64,000 nucleotides of DNA from an uncultured Bacteroidaceae bacterium (GTDB lineage Bacteria > Bacteroidota > Bacteroidia > Bacteroidales > Bacteroidaceae). The notes beneath the pieces were generated by a model. That model ran no database searches, was not told where the DNA came from, and worked only from the letters and a program-made list of their open reading frames with translations. Position 1 is the stretch's first letter. Every line of letters begins with the position of its first letter. The stretch is from the NCBI GenBank assembly GCA_934394435.1, contig CAKRRN010000001.1, forward strand, positions 124,001 to 188,000, in the 5' to 3' direction. Shown piece after piece: positions 1 through 7,368 of this stretch. The position numbers were made by a program, and so were the translations under genes.

Positions 1-408
1 TACACATCGCAGGGGGCACATTATGACTACTATACCAATGCGCAGAGTTTGCTTGACAAGGCAGCTCGCCAGCATGAGATAGAGGATTATCGTTTGCAGG
101 ATGACATCGTGAATATGCTAAAACAAGGTAAGTGGGGACGTTATGCAGATAAACAGACGGGGGATATGCATCTGTGCTTCCTTTCTAATAATGATATCAC
201 GGGTGGTAATTCAGGTAGTCCTATGTTTAATGGTCGCGGTGAACTCATAGGCTTGGCCTTTGACGGTAACTGGGATGCGATGTCTGGTGACATTAGTTTT
301 GACAGTTCTCTGCAACGTTGTATCGGAGTAGATATTCGCTATGTGCTTTATATCATTGAACATTGGGGCCACGCTGATAATCTGATACGTGAACTTGGCT
401 TGAAGTAA
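1..408 (+). CDS. S46 family dipeptidyl-peptidase, C-terminal part (DPP7-like)
   Basis: The open frame enters from the left edge and ends at a TAA at 406-408, so only about the last 135 residues are here. The segment contains GGNSGSP, the catalytic serine motif of S46 peptidases, followed by GELIGLAFDGNWD and a conserved tail VDIRYVLYIIEHWG. S46 enzymes are chymotrypsin-fold exopeptidases that remove dipeptides from peptide N-termini in the periplasm or at the surface of Bacteroidetes. Eighteen residues after the catalytic serine there is Gly (FDGN). In DPP11, which prefers Asp/Glu, this position is Arg, so the residue points to the DPP7-like group that prefers hydrophobic P1 residues. The start and the His/Asp part of the triad lie outside the window. 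Confidence 0.9.
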   Translation, partial: YTSQGAHYDYYTNAQSLLDKAARQHEIEDYRLQDDIVNMLKQGKWGRYADKQTGDMHLCFLSNNDITGGNSGSPMFNGRGELIGLAFDGNWDAMSGDISFDSSLQRCIGVDIRYVLYIIEHWGHADNLIRELGLK

Positions 409-428
409 TATTCCTAAGATGCTTCCTA

Positions 429-595
429 AACTATCTTAAGATACTTTGCAAAGTATCCTAAGATAGTTGACCAAGTATCCTAAGATACTTAGCGAAGTAT
501 CCTAAGATACTTTGAAAAGCCTTATATGGATGGTAGTACTAAATGGTCATTTAATACGTATTAAAAGGGCAAGTATTATAGTATTACTTTTTAGG
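429..595. repeat. Palindromic repeat block, AAGTAtc...gaTACTT family, locus 1
   Basis: Four imperfect palindromes of about 18-20 nt follow each other with a period of about 21-22 nt at 429-514. The commonest unit is AAGTATCCTAAGATACTT, self-complementary except for one base pair. A perfect 14-nt palindrome TTAATACGTATTAA follows at 551-564, and a looser unit AAGTATTATAGTATTACTT at 571-589. The same unit, on the opposite strand, recurs at 22278-22360, and a related one at 47768-47786. The block lies just downstream of the S46 gene. It contains no ORF. The function is unknown; REP/BIME-like mRNA-end structure is one possibility. Confidence 0.75.
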
Positions 596-753
596 AGTGT
601 CTTTCTAAGTAGCTTAACTTCCCCTCTGTTTATCGGGTGAGTTATCTTATGCTTTGAATATACTTTCGCTCATCTTTTGCCTAAAGCATGAAGGCGAAGT
701 TATTCTCACTATATTTCTACTGAGCTGTTGCTTTAGTTGAGATTGGGGTAAAC

Positions 754-795
754 AAAAAAGGCGAGAGTGTCATTTGTGATACTCTCGCCTTTTTA
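754..795. terminator. Bidirectional intrinsic terminator downstream of rpoD
   Basis: A stem of about 17 bp (AAAAAGGCGAGAGTGTC against GATACTCTCGCCTTTTT, one G-U type mismatch) with a short loop, flanked by A-run and T-run. It lies 55 bp past the rpoD stop on the minus strand and can also work for plus-strand transcripts from the S46 gene side. Confidence 0.85.
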
Positions 796-849
796 ATTGG
801 ATCGCGGTTATCTGTTTACTTCACTTGCTAAATACCTATGTCCGTTTAA

Positions 850-1710
850 TTAGCCCAAGTAACCTCTTAACTGGCTGTTTCTTTCTGCACAACGCAGCTT
901 TCTGATGGCTTTCTCACGGATTTGTCGCACACGCTCTCGGGTCAGTCCGAATCGTTCGCCAATCTCTTCTAATGTCATTTCTTGCTGGTTGATGCCAAAA
1001 CTCATTTCTACGATTTCTTTCTCTCGTCCGTTGAGGGTGTTTAGTGCTCGTTCAATTTCGGTAGAAAGACTTTCGCTCATCATTGTGCGGTCTGTGCTAG
1101 GTGCGCTAGAGTCAGACATAACGTCCAACAAGGTATTGTCTTCTCCTGCCACGAATGGAGCATCCATGCTGACGTGACGACCGCTTGCACGCAGAGAGTC
1201 ATCTATCTTACCTGGCATTTCGTTTACAATGTCAGCCAGCTCGTCTGTGCTGGGTTTGCGCTCATGCTCTTGCTCAAACTTGATGATAGCCTTGGATATC
1301 TTGTTGACAGCACTTACCTGATTGAGTGGCAAGCGTACCAGACGGCTTTGCTCAGCCAATGCTTGTAAGATTGTTTGGCGAATCCACCATACAGCGTATG
1401 AGATAAACTTGAAACCTCTGGTCTCATCAAATTTCTCGGCAGCCTTGATGAGGCCGATGTTTCCTTCACTGATGAGGTCTGGTAGAGTGAGTCCTTGGTT
1501 TTGGTACTGTTTGGCCACACTTACCACGAAACGGAGATTTGCAAGGACTAATTTATCCAATGCGGCACGGTCTCCTTTGCGGATTCTCTGTGTGAGTTCT
1601 ACTTCTTCTTCTACCGTAATCAAATTCTCACGACCGATTTCTTGCAGATACTTTTCAAAAGCCTCGCCTTCACGGGTCGTGATACTTTTGTTGATTTTAA
1701 GTTGTCTCAT
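850..1710 (-). CDS. rpoD: Primary RNA polymerase sigma factor RpoD (Bacteroidetes type)
   Basis: 286 residues. Region 1.2 is at about 17-50 (EAFEKYLQEIGRENLIT), region 2 at about 52-125 with the core-binding and -10 segment ending in FISYAVWWIRQTI, region 3 at about 130-205, and region 4 with the helix-turn-helix MTLEEIGERFGLTRERVRQIREKA near the C-terminus (given here in part: FGLTRERVRQI). Region 1.1 is absent, as in known Bacteroidetes primary sigma factors, which are about 287 aa long. It directs transcription of housekeeping genes from the TAnnTTTG promoters seen throughout this window. A box of that type precedes the gene itself (complement 1760-1767). It is monocistronic, with a strong terminator 55 bp downstream. 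Confidence 0.96.
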   Translation of the reverse strand: MRQLKINKSITTREGEAFEKYLQEIGRENLITVEEEVELTQRIRKGDRAALDKLVLANLRFVVSVAKQYQNQGLTLPDLISEGNIGLIKAAEKFDETRGFKFISYAVWWIRQTILQALAEQSRLVRLPLNQVSAVNKISKAIIKFEQEHERKPSTDELADIVNEMPGKIDDSLRASGRHVSMDAPFVAGEDNTLLDVMSDSSAPSTDRTMMSESLSTEIERALNTLNGREKEIVEMSFGINQQEMTLEEIGERFGLTRERVRQIREKAIRKLRCAERNSQLRGYLG

Positions 1711-1759
1711 GTGTTCCTTATATATTTATATAAAAAGGTCCTATATATGAAAAGGCATG

Positions 1760-1767
1760 CAAAGTTA
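1760..1767 (-). promoter_or_regulatory. Candidate -7 box (TAACTTTG) for rpoD
   Basis: The minus strand reads TAACTTTGC, matching the Bacteroidetes -7 consensus TAnnTTTG, 49 bp upstream of the rpoD ATG. A clear -33 TTTG was not seen. Confidence 0.5.
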
Positions 1768-1883
1768 GCCCATTTTGCTTAAATAGATACCTTTGTTTGC
1801 GAAAAGTTTAATGAAACATGTCGAAAAAGTTGCATATTTACTTAAATAATATTAAGAAGATGGACTGCGCATGGAAAAATGAT

Positions 1884-1891
1884 TAACTTTG
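1884..1891 (+). promoter_or_regulatory. Candidate -7 box (TAACTTTG) for the lemA operon
   Basis: TAACTTTGCG ends 33 bp before the lemA ATG, which leaves room for a short leader. It matches the Bacteroidetes -7 consensus and sits back to back with the rpoD promoter in the same divergent intergenic region. Confidence 0.55.
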
Positions 1892-1924
1892 CGTCTGATG
1901 TTTAATTAAAGAATAAAGAAAATC

Positions 1925-2491
1925 ATGAGTACAGGAATGATGGTTGCTTTGGGGATTGTTGTAATTCTGGTAATTTGGCTGGTGTACATTTATAATAATC
2001 TGGTGGCATTGCGTAACAATCGTGAGAATGCTTTTGCTAACATAGATGTGCAGTTAAAGCAGCGTTATGATTTGATACCCCAGTTGGTGGAAACTGTCAA
2101 AGGGTATGCAAATCATGAGAAGGGTTTGCTGGAGAGTGTTACCAAAGCACGTACAGCAGCCATGTCGGCTACTACTATCAATGATAAAATTGAGGCAGAA
2201 AATGCACTATCAAGCGCTCTGTCTGGACTCAAAGTCCAACTGGAGGCTTATCCTGATCTGAAAGCGAACCAAAACTTTATGCAGTTACAGAGTGAGATTG
2301 CAGATGTTGAGAATAAGTTGGCTGCTACGCGTCGTTTCTTTAATAGTGCTACAAAAGAGCTGAACAATGGTGTGCAGACTTTTCCTGCTGTATTGTTCGC
2401 TGGTTTGTTTGGCTTTCATCGCGAGCCTATGTTTGAGGTGCCCACATCAGAGAGAGCTAATTATGATAAGGCTCCTGAAATAAAGTTCTAG
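1925..2491 (+). CDS. lemA: LemA family protein
   Basis: 188 residues, the usual length. One N-terminal membrane segment (about residues 4-24) is followed by the LemA signature NNLVALRNNRENAFANIDVQ and QRYDLIPQLVETVKGY (about 25-60), then a long helical region and the conserved end FGFHREPMFEVP. LemA proteins are membrane-anchored helical bundles with an extracytoplasmic domain; the biochemical role is not settled. The M48 peptidase gene begins 32 bp downstream, a pairing that is common in bacteria and suggests a shared membrane quality-control job (inference). The ATG at 1925 places the membrane segment at the N-terminus and lies downstream of a good promoter box. Confidence 0.92.
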   Translation: MSTGMMVALGIVVILVIWLVYIYNNLVALRNNRENAFANIDVQLKQRYDLIPQLVETVKGYANHEKGLLESVTKARTAAMSATTINDKIEAENALSSALSGLKVQLEAYPDLKANQNFMQLQSEIADVENKLAATRRFFNSATKELNNGVQTFPAVLFAGLFGFHREPMFEVPTSERANYDKAPEIKF

Positions 2492-2523
2492 GCATTCCTG
2501 TTTCTATTTCAGACCGTGTATAG

Positions 2524-3528
2524 ATGAAATATGTAGGTATGCATACGCAGCAGGTTTCCAATAATGTGAAATCTCTGCTTTTGCTGTTGCTCTTCCCCTG
2601 TATCTTACTGGGGGTTGTGTATGTGTTCCTGTTGCTGACCACTTCGATAGGGGTTTATGATCCTGAGTATGGACAAGCGGGTGCTGTAGATTGGGATTAC
2701 GTGAATTACGAGATGTTGCATGTGCTTCCTTGGGTGCTGGGCATCGTTGGCATCTGGTTTGCGTTTTCTTATTTTTTGAACACTTCAATGATACGTCATG
2801 CGACAGGAGCTCGTCCCTTGGAGCGTAGAGATAATCCACGTGTTTATAATATTGTGGAGAATCTGACTATGTCATGCGGTATGCCCATGCCCAAGATAAA
2901 CGTGATAGATGATCCCATGTTGAATGCCTTTGCCAGTGGCATCGATAATAATAGTTATACGGTGACGGTGACAACGGGTATCTGTGAGCGTTTGAATGAT
3001 GAGGAATTGGCAGGGGTCATAGGACATGAACTTACGCACATTCGTAACCGTGACACACGTTTGCTTATCGTTAGTATTATCTTTGTGGGTATTATGAGTA
3101 CAATCGTGAGTCTTAGTGTCCGCCTCTTGTGGAATAATCTGCTGTTTGGTACTCCGCGGCGCCGTAGCAGTGATGACGATCGTGGTAACGGTCAGGGAGC
3201 ATATTTCCTTGTGATGCTTATAGCGATTGTTCTTTCAGCCATAGGCTACTTCTTTACTTTACTTACTCGTTTTGCTATAAGTAGAAAACGCGAATATATG
3301 GCGGATGCTGGTGGAGCAGAAATGTGTGGTAATCCATTGGCTCTAGCTTCTGCCCTGCGCAAGATTAGTGCAAATCCTGGTTTGAGGCAGGTGGAAAGAG
3401 AAGACATTGCCCAGCTCTTTATTGTTCATCCTAAGTCTTTTGCTAGTGGATTAGCCAATATGATGAACTCTCTTTTTAGCACACATCCCAGTACGGAAAG
3501 TCGTATAGCCTATTTGGAACAGTTCTAA
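2524..3528 (+). CDS. M48 family membrane zinc metallopeptidase (HtpX-like)
   Basis: 334 residues. The zinc motif HELTH is at residues 168-172, and the third ligand is probably E257 in REYMADAGG, the usual M48 second motif. Membrane segments are predicted at about 17-40 and 75-95, with two more at about 182-203 and 230-250 between the two metal motifs, as in HtpX. Such enzymes cleave membrane or periplasmic proteins; here the partner is probably the LemA protein encoded just upstream. An in-frame ATG at 2539 is a possible alternative start and would only remove five residues. The transcript ends at a strong hairpin at 3527-3583. Confidence 0.93.
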   Translation: MKYVGMHTQQVSNNVKSLLLLLLFPCILLGVVYVFLLLTTSIGVYDPEYGQAGAVDWDYVNYEMLHVLPWVLGIVGIWFAFSYFLNTSMIRHATGARPLERRDNPRVYNIVENLTMSCGMPMPKINVIDDPMLNAFASGIDNNSYTVTVTTGICERLNDEELAGVIGHELTHIRNRDTRLLIVSIIFVGIMSTIVSLSVRLLWNNLLFGTPRRRSSDDDRGNGQGAYFLVMLIAIVLSAIGYFFTLLTRFAISRKREYMADAGGAEMCGNPLALASALRKISANPGLRQVEREDIAQLFIVHPKSFASGLANMMNSLFSTHPSTESRIAYLEQF

Positions 3529-3583
3529 AAAAATAAGCGGTATAGAAATACAAACGTGATTTTCTATACCGCTTATTTTTTTA
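3527..3583. terminator. Intrinsic terminator after the LemA/M48 operon
   Basis: AAATAAGCGGTATAGAAA pairs with TTTCTATACCGCTTATTT, a stem of about 18 bp, followed by a T-run. It begins at the stop codon of the M48 gene. A similar hairpin with related outer bases (ATAAGCG...CGCTTAT) lies at 5567-5611. Confidence 0.85.
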
Positions 3584-3618
3584 GATGTTTAAAAACTATG
3601 GGAAATCGTTTGAAACCT

Positions 3619-3646
3619 GTTAGTATTCGTCCTCGTTGAAGAGGAA
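3619..3646. repeat. 28-bp copy of the 3' end of the DUF2795 gene
   Basis: The 28 bases at 3619-3646 are identical to 5650-5677, which encode the C-terminus of the DUF2795 protein on the minus strand. Both copies lie 36-39 bp after a hairpin that ends in GCTTAT. The two copies flank the ATPase gene as direct repeats about 2.03 kb apart. This is a remnant, not a gene: no start or conserved upstream part follows it. Confidence 0.85.
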
Positions 3647-3753
3647 TGACATGACTGATTGTCAATGCGTTGCGTCACGGTGTTACGATTATTGATCAAC
3701 TTATTTTGCGGTGAAAGGTCAAGTACGGCGAAACTGACATAGTTGCAGGGCTC

Positions 3754-5070
3754 CTATTTCAGTAACCATTTCGTTGCCCATTCTGCTAGCGGTGATGGGC
3801 AAGCTAACATACCGCAATTTTGCTGTAAGTTGAGAAATGAGAAACGTATGCGGTTTTGGGGTTGATAGCGTTCGTTGTACACAACAATACTTCTGCCACT
3901 TACACAATTTTCAGCCTTCACTTCCACTGGAATTATCTCATCCTCTCGCTGTAACAGAAACTCAATCTCTGCTTTTCCTTCTGAAGACCAATAGTAAGGC
4001 ATAGAACCATATGATGGCAACAGACTTTGCAACACGGCATTTTCTGCCATAGCTCCCTTGAACTCTGTATAGTTGGCTGTCGGGTCTATAACTATACTTC
4101 CTGGCAGTCCAGCCAATCGCCGTAGAAGTCCGCAGTCACTGGCATAGACTTTGAATATGTCAGGTTCTTCGTAGGCACTCAGTGGCATCCCCGGTTTTGA
4201 AACAGCATTCACACGATATATCATGCCCGCATCTTCAAGCCACAGTAAAGCATCCTCGTAGTCACGGCTCCTTGCTCCTTTCTTTATAACCTTATAGATG
4301 AACTTGCGGTTCTCTTTGGCAAGTTGCGACGGCAGCGAATGCCAAATGGCATGGATTCGAGGTATCTCACGAGGCTCGGCATACTTGGCAAAGTCAAGTT
4401 CGTACAAATCCAATATGCCTTGCAGCACGTCATCCACTGCTTGCATACCTTGATTTCCGAGCATGCTGACAACGGCTTCCGGCATTCCGCCGGACACCAT
4501 GTATCTGCGGTACTCAGACTTCAGTTTGTCAAGTATAATGAGTGGCAATTTGTCTGGGCGCTCTATCTGTTCCACAAAGTCAAATGTCTGGATATCACTA
4601 GCTCGCAGATACTCTTTGAATGTAATCGGATACATGCGAATTACCTGTACTCTTCCAACAGGCACAGTCATTCTTCTCTTTTTTACAGCTACGCCCAACA
4701 GTGAACCTGCTGCAATAATGTGCCATTCAGGGGCATCCTCGCAAAAATACTTCAAAGAGTTGAGCGCCTCCTCACATTCCTGTATCTCGTCGAAGATGAG
4801 CAGTGTCTTGCCTGGAACAAGAGGCACTTGGCTATAAAGGGCGAGTTCTTTTATGATGCGTGCAGGTTCCTTTGACACAGTGAAAGCGGATTGCAACTCT
4901 TTCTGGCGGTCGAAATCGAACTTTGCTGTATATTCGAAATACTCTCTACCGAACTCCTCCATTGCCCATGTCTTGCCTATCTGACGGGCACCTTTCAAAA
5001 GTATTGGCTTGTGCCTTTCTGCATCTTTCCAATCCTTGAATATGTTTATTATGTCTCTTGTTATTTTCAT
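3754..5070 (-). CDS. AAA ATPase with C-terminal DUF4143 domain
   Basis: 438 residues. The Walker A motif GARQIGKT is at residues 27-34 and the Walker B motif LLIFDEIQ ends in D94-E95. The C-terminal third has the DUF4143 pattern (WSSEGKAEIEFLLQ...IIPVEVKAEN), which resembles a PD-(D/E)XK nuclease-like fold with E, D/E and VEVK positions. This family is widespread and variably present in Bacteroidetes; the function is unclear, with suggested links to mobile DNA or toxin-antitoxin behaviour. It stands alone on its own promoter box (complement 5131-5138) between two copies of a 28-bp repeat, which suggests that it was acquired. Role beyond ATP binding is not known. Confidence 0.9.
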   Translation of the reverse strand: MKITRDIINIFKDWKDAERHKPILLKGARQIGKTWAMEEFGREYFEYTAKFDFDRQKELQSAFTVSKEPARIIKELALYSQVPLVPGKTLLIFDEIQECEEALNSLKYFCEDAPEWHIIAAGSLLGVAVKKRRMTVPVGRVQVIRMYPITFKEYLRASDIQTFDFVEQIERPDKLPLIILDKLKSEYRRYMVSGGMPEAVVSMLGNQGMQAVDDVLQGILDLYELDFAKYAEPREIPRIHAIWHSLPSQLAKENRKFIYKVIKKGARSRDYEDALLWLEDAGMIYRVNAVSKPGMPLSAYEEPDIFKVYASDCGLLRRLAGLPGSIVIDPTANYTEFKGAMAENAVLQSLLPSYGSMPYYWSSEGKAEIEFLLQREDEIIPVEVKAENCVSGRSIVVYNERYQPQNRIRFSFLNLQQNCGMLACPSPLAEWATKWLLK

Positions 5071-5566
5071 GACTACACTTATAACTTACGGTTTGTGCCA
5101 GATTTGACATTTTTTTGAACTTGTCAAGTGCAAATATACAATATATATAGGGGTATTACAACTTCTCCAAGAGCTATTTTCGCTAATTTTCCTAATGATG
5201 CCTTATTCTCCCATATATCAATAGTCTTGATTGTTGGTAAATTTATTTCGTAGTGAAAGATCGTGAATCTGTTTTTGTCTATTATCATAATTTTCCAGAA
5301 AATGTCTGTTGTGACAAGTTTTGGAAGCAAAGAAAATGTTTTCTATCTGGAAATGAGTATAACATATTGTTACCCAACGACTTTCTTTTGTGCAAAAATT
5401 AAAAGTCTGCTAATTTAAGGTATTTCAGAAGATTTTAGTGTTATGGAGGGACAAGGATAGAAAATAAAATGATCACAAAAGAAAAAATCGGAAAGTATCG
5501 GTTATTGATCATTCTATTCTTCAAAACACTGCGATTTGAGCAATATATTGGGCGGTAAAAGACAGA
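5071..5566. other. Gene-poor stretch upstream of the ATPase gene
   Basis: About 500 AT-rich bases. They hold the ATPase promoter and no convincing gene. A 68-codon minus-strand frame (5124-5330) has no recognisable domain and overlaps the promoter. A 10-nt string TTATTGATCA at 5502-5511 recurs at 3689-3698 on the far side of the ATPase gene, which may be a trace of the same duplication as the 28-bp repeat, but it is too short to be sure. Confidence 0.4.
5131..5138 (-). promoter_or_regulatory. Candidate promoter for the DUF4143 ATPase
   Basis: The minus strand reads TATATTTGC, a match to TAnnTTTG, 60 bp upstream of the ATPase ATG. A TTG lies 20 bp further upstream (complement 5159-5161), giving the expected -33/-7 spacing. 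Confidence 0.5.
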
Positions 5567-5611
5567 ATAAGCGATATGAGAATCTCTTGTTGAAATTCTC
5601 ATATCGCTTAT
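5567..5611. terminator. Perfect 17-bp hairpin downstream of the DUF2795 gene
   Basis: ATAAGCGATATGAGAAT pairs perfectly with ATTCTCATATCGCTTAT around an 11-nt loop. It lies 39 bp past the stop of the minus-strand DUF2795 gene. There is no long T-run on either side, so it may act as an mRNA 3' end or as a barrier rather than a classical terminator. Confidence 0.65.
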
Positions 5612-5650
5612 ATTCAAATCCTTAAATTCTTAGGGATAACTCGTGGACGG

Positions 5651-5872
5651 TTAGTATTCGTCCTCGTTGAAGAGGAAGTCTTCCTTAGATGGATAGTCGG
5701 GCCAAATATCCTCGATAGTTTCATATACTTCTCCTTCGTCTTCTATTTCAGATAGATTCTCAATGACTTCCATAGGAGCGCCACTACGTGTGGCATAGTC
5801 AATAAGCTCCTCCTTGGTGGCAGGCCAAGGCGCATCGTCCAGACGTGATGCCAATTCAAGTGTCCAGTACAT
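5651..5872 (-). CDS. DUF2795 domain protein, small conserved
   Basis: 73 residues. The sequence starts MYWTLELASRLDDAPWPATK and ends in PSKEDFLFNEDEY, the pattern of a small acidic DUF2795 protein conserved in Bacteroidales. The domain is of unknown function; some members have been suggested to bind nucleic acid or to regulate. The protein is very acidic in its second half. It has its own promoter box (complement 5921-5928), directly after the end of the adenosyltransferase gene. The last 27 bp of the gene are duplicated at 3620-3646. Confidence 0.85.
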   Translation of the reverse strand: MYWTLELASRLDDAPWPATKEELIDYATRSGAPMEVIENLSEIEDEGEVYETIEDIWPDYPSKEDFLFNEDEY

Positions 5873-5920
5873 ACCTTATTATATTATATATTTATAACGC
5901 TTTTTCTCTATTTCGGGGCG

Positions 5921-5928
5921 CAAATATA
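5921..5928 (-). promoter_or_regulatory. Candidate -7 box (TATATTTG) for the DUF2795 gene
   Basis: The minus strand reads TATATTTGCGCC, 49 bp before the ATG, in the short gap between the adenosyltransferase stop and the DUF2795 gene. Confidence 0.5.
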
Positions 5929-5931
5929 CAA

Positions 5932-6501
5932 CTATTTCTTTATATTGTTTTGAGGAGACCATAAAATTTCATCAACACCTGCAAGAAAATTCAAATGTAA
6001 TGCCAATACGTAGAACATGTCACTTAGTCGATTGATATAAGCCATAAGGTTTTTGTCAACAGGCTGTTCTATGGAAAGAGCACAGATGATGCGTTCAGCT
6101 CGCCGGCAAACAACTCTGCATATATGAGCTTGTGCTGCGGCTTGTGTGCCTCCTGGAAGGGTGAATCCTTTCCATACGGGTAGTCCATCGTGGAGTCGGT
6201 CAATGGTCTGTTCCATATCATGCACTTGCTCTTCTGTTATGGAACAGCGTGAGGTGTGTTGGCTGTCAGGTGGAGTTGACAACATGGCTCCCATACAGAA
6301 CAGGCAGTTTTGTACTTGTATGAGTATCTGATTTATATCTTTATTTTTTGTTAGGGATATGAGTAAACCGATGTGGCTGTTTAGTTCGTCTACAGTACCG
6401 TAACTCTCCAGTCGCAGACAACATTTGCTTGTGCGTGTTCCATCAGACAGTGAGGTCTGTCCCTGGTCACCAGTACGTGTGTATACGTTACTTTTTTTCA
6501 T
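5932..6501 (-). CDS. PduO-type ATP:cob(I)alamin adenosyltransferase
   Basis: 189 residues. The ATP-binding motif YTRTGDQGQT is at about residues 7-16, ESYGTVDELNSHIG at about 33-46, and the catalytic-site signature CRVVCRRAERI at about 130-140; all three are typical of the trimeric PduO/MMAB family. The enzyme transfers the 5'-deoxyadenosyl group of ATP to cob(I)alamin, making coenzyme B12 for enzymes such as methylmalonyl-CoA mutase, which Bacteroidales use to make propionate. The start overlaps the stop of the upstream gene by 4 bp, so the two are cotranscribed. Confidence 0.94.
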   Translation of the reverse strand: MKKSNVYTRTGDQGQTSLSDGTRTSKCCLRLESYGTVDELNSHIGLLISLTKNKDINQILIQVQNCLFCMGAMLSTPPDSQHTSRCSITEEQVHDMEQTIDRLHDGLPVWKGFTLPGGTQAAAQAHICRVVCRRAERIICALSIEQPVDKNLMAYINRLSDMFYVLALHLNFLAGVDEILWSPQNNIKK

Positions 6502-7028
6502 TCGAAGTTAATTATATAGTGTTGTTTTATGAGTTTGTCATCGTAGATGGCAATGCCTATATCATAGAGGTCGAAGGTGAGTGTGGCTGGCAGATTACGC
6601 AACCATTTCCTGTTGTGATGGAGATTGTCAAGAAGGAGTATTCCTCCATTCTTTACCTTGTTGGCTGCCAGGTCATCTGGTTTGTTAAGCAGTATCATGT
6701 CTGCTCCATTTGAGGGTATCGTTGATAGTATTACTGCTTTTTTACATCCTGCCTGCATGTATGCCTTGGCTTGAGATGCGTTTTCGGGTGTAACGATGGT
6801 GGCTGGTTGCAGCCAGTTGGCAAGTCTGAAAAGCAGATGTAATCCTTTTCGGTAGCGCATACGTTGGGCTACAGAAAGGTCTTTGTCCAATTCCTCGTAG
6901 GCGTAGTAGGCTGATTGTTCATACACTACGTTGGTTAGAAATTGAAAGGCGAATGGAGAGTGAACCCCATAGCCACAGCGGTGGCGTACTCTCAGAATCC
7001 ATATTAAGGGGTTGTTTAGCAAGTTCAT
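6498..7028 (-). CDS. Conserved Bacteroidetes protein, methyltransferase-like remnant fold
   Basis: 176 residues. The N-terminus has RVRHRCGYGVHSPFAFQFL, a signature of a Bacteroidetes protein family that is often annotated as SAM-dependent methyltransferase-like. The middle holds a short beta-alpha-beta pattern (ATIVTPENASQAKAYMQAG, GADMILLN, GGILLLDNLH) that agrees with a Rossmann-type fold, but no convincing glycine-rich SAM motif is visible. No membrane segment or signal peptide. It is translationally coupled to the cobalamin adenosyltransferase (ATGA overlap), but a link in function is not evident. Substrate unknown. Confidence 0.75.
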   Translation of the reverse strand: MNLLNNPLIWILRVRHRCGYGVHSPFAFQFLTNVVYEQSAYYAYEELDKDLSVAQRMRYRKGLHLLFRLANWLQPATIVTPENASQAKAYMQAGCKKAVILSTIPSNGADMILLNKPDDLAANKVKNGGILLLDNLHHNRKWLRNLPATLTFDLYDIGIAIYDDKLIKQHYIINFE

Positions 7029-7112
7029 CTGGAGTGATATCTTGTGGTGTCTTTTTCGGATGTTGTTTGCCAGATGTGCAATTCCGATGTTTTCTTTTAG
7101 TCTCTCTCGTTA

Positions 7113-7120
7113 CAAAGTTA
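7113..7120 (-). promoter_or_regulatory. Candidate -7 box (TAACTTTG) for the 7028-5932 operon
   Basis: The minus strand reads TAACTTTGTAAC, 85 bp upstream of the first ATG of the two-gene operon. Confidence 0.45.
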
Positions 7121-7282
7121 GAGATTTACTTTTAATGTGGCAAGGACATAGGGGGACCTTTTGTGAGGGAGGATTGGAAAGGAGATTCTAAAAAGGAATG
7201 ATTTATCGTGTATGTATTGTTAAATTAAATTAAAAAATGATTTATTTGTACTCGCGCGTGTTTCTATTATGTGTTTCTGATA

Positions 7283-7290
7283 TACATTTG
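7283..7290 (+). promoter_or_regulatory. Candidate -7 box (TACATTTG) for the secreted protein at 7369
   Basis: TACATTTG fits the consensus and lies 78 bp before the ATG. No good -33 TTTG is at the right distance, so support is moderate. Confidence 0.4.
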
Positions 7291-7368
7291 TGACGATATT
7301 GTAAAGTCCGTGTTGCATTTGAGAGATGTAGCGGAGCATATTGTTTTCACTAAACTATTTTAACAACT

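Larger units (their letters stand above)
7029..7368. other. Divergent intergenic region with two candidate promoters
   Basis: 340 bp between divergent genes. A minus-strand box TAACTTTG (complement 7113-7120) can serve the 6498-7028 operon, and a plus-strand TACATTTG at 7283-7290 can serve the large secreted protein at 7369. The rest is AT-rich with no ORF; no inverted repeat stands out. Confidence 0.5.

Noticed and set aside
429..595. CRISPR-like array
   Set aside because: Units are palindromes of about 18 nt with only 3-4 nt between them; there are no spacers of 30 nt or so and no cas genes.
5124..5330. Minus-strand frame of 68 codons upstream of the ATPase gene
   Set aside because: It has no domain, no start signal and an AT-rich composition like its surroundings, and it covers the candidate ATPase promoter.
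3689..5511. 10-nt direct repeat TTATTGATCA on both sides of the ATPase gene
   Set aside because: Too short and AT-rich to claim as a target-site duplication by itself; the 28-bp repeat is the stronger evidence.
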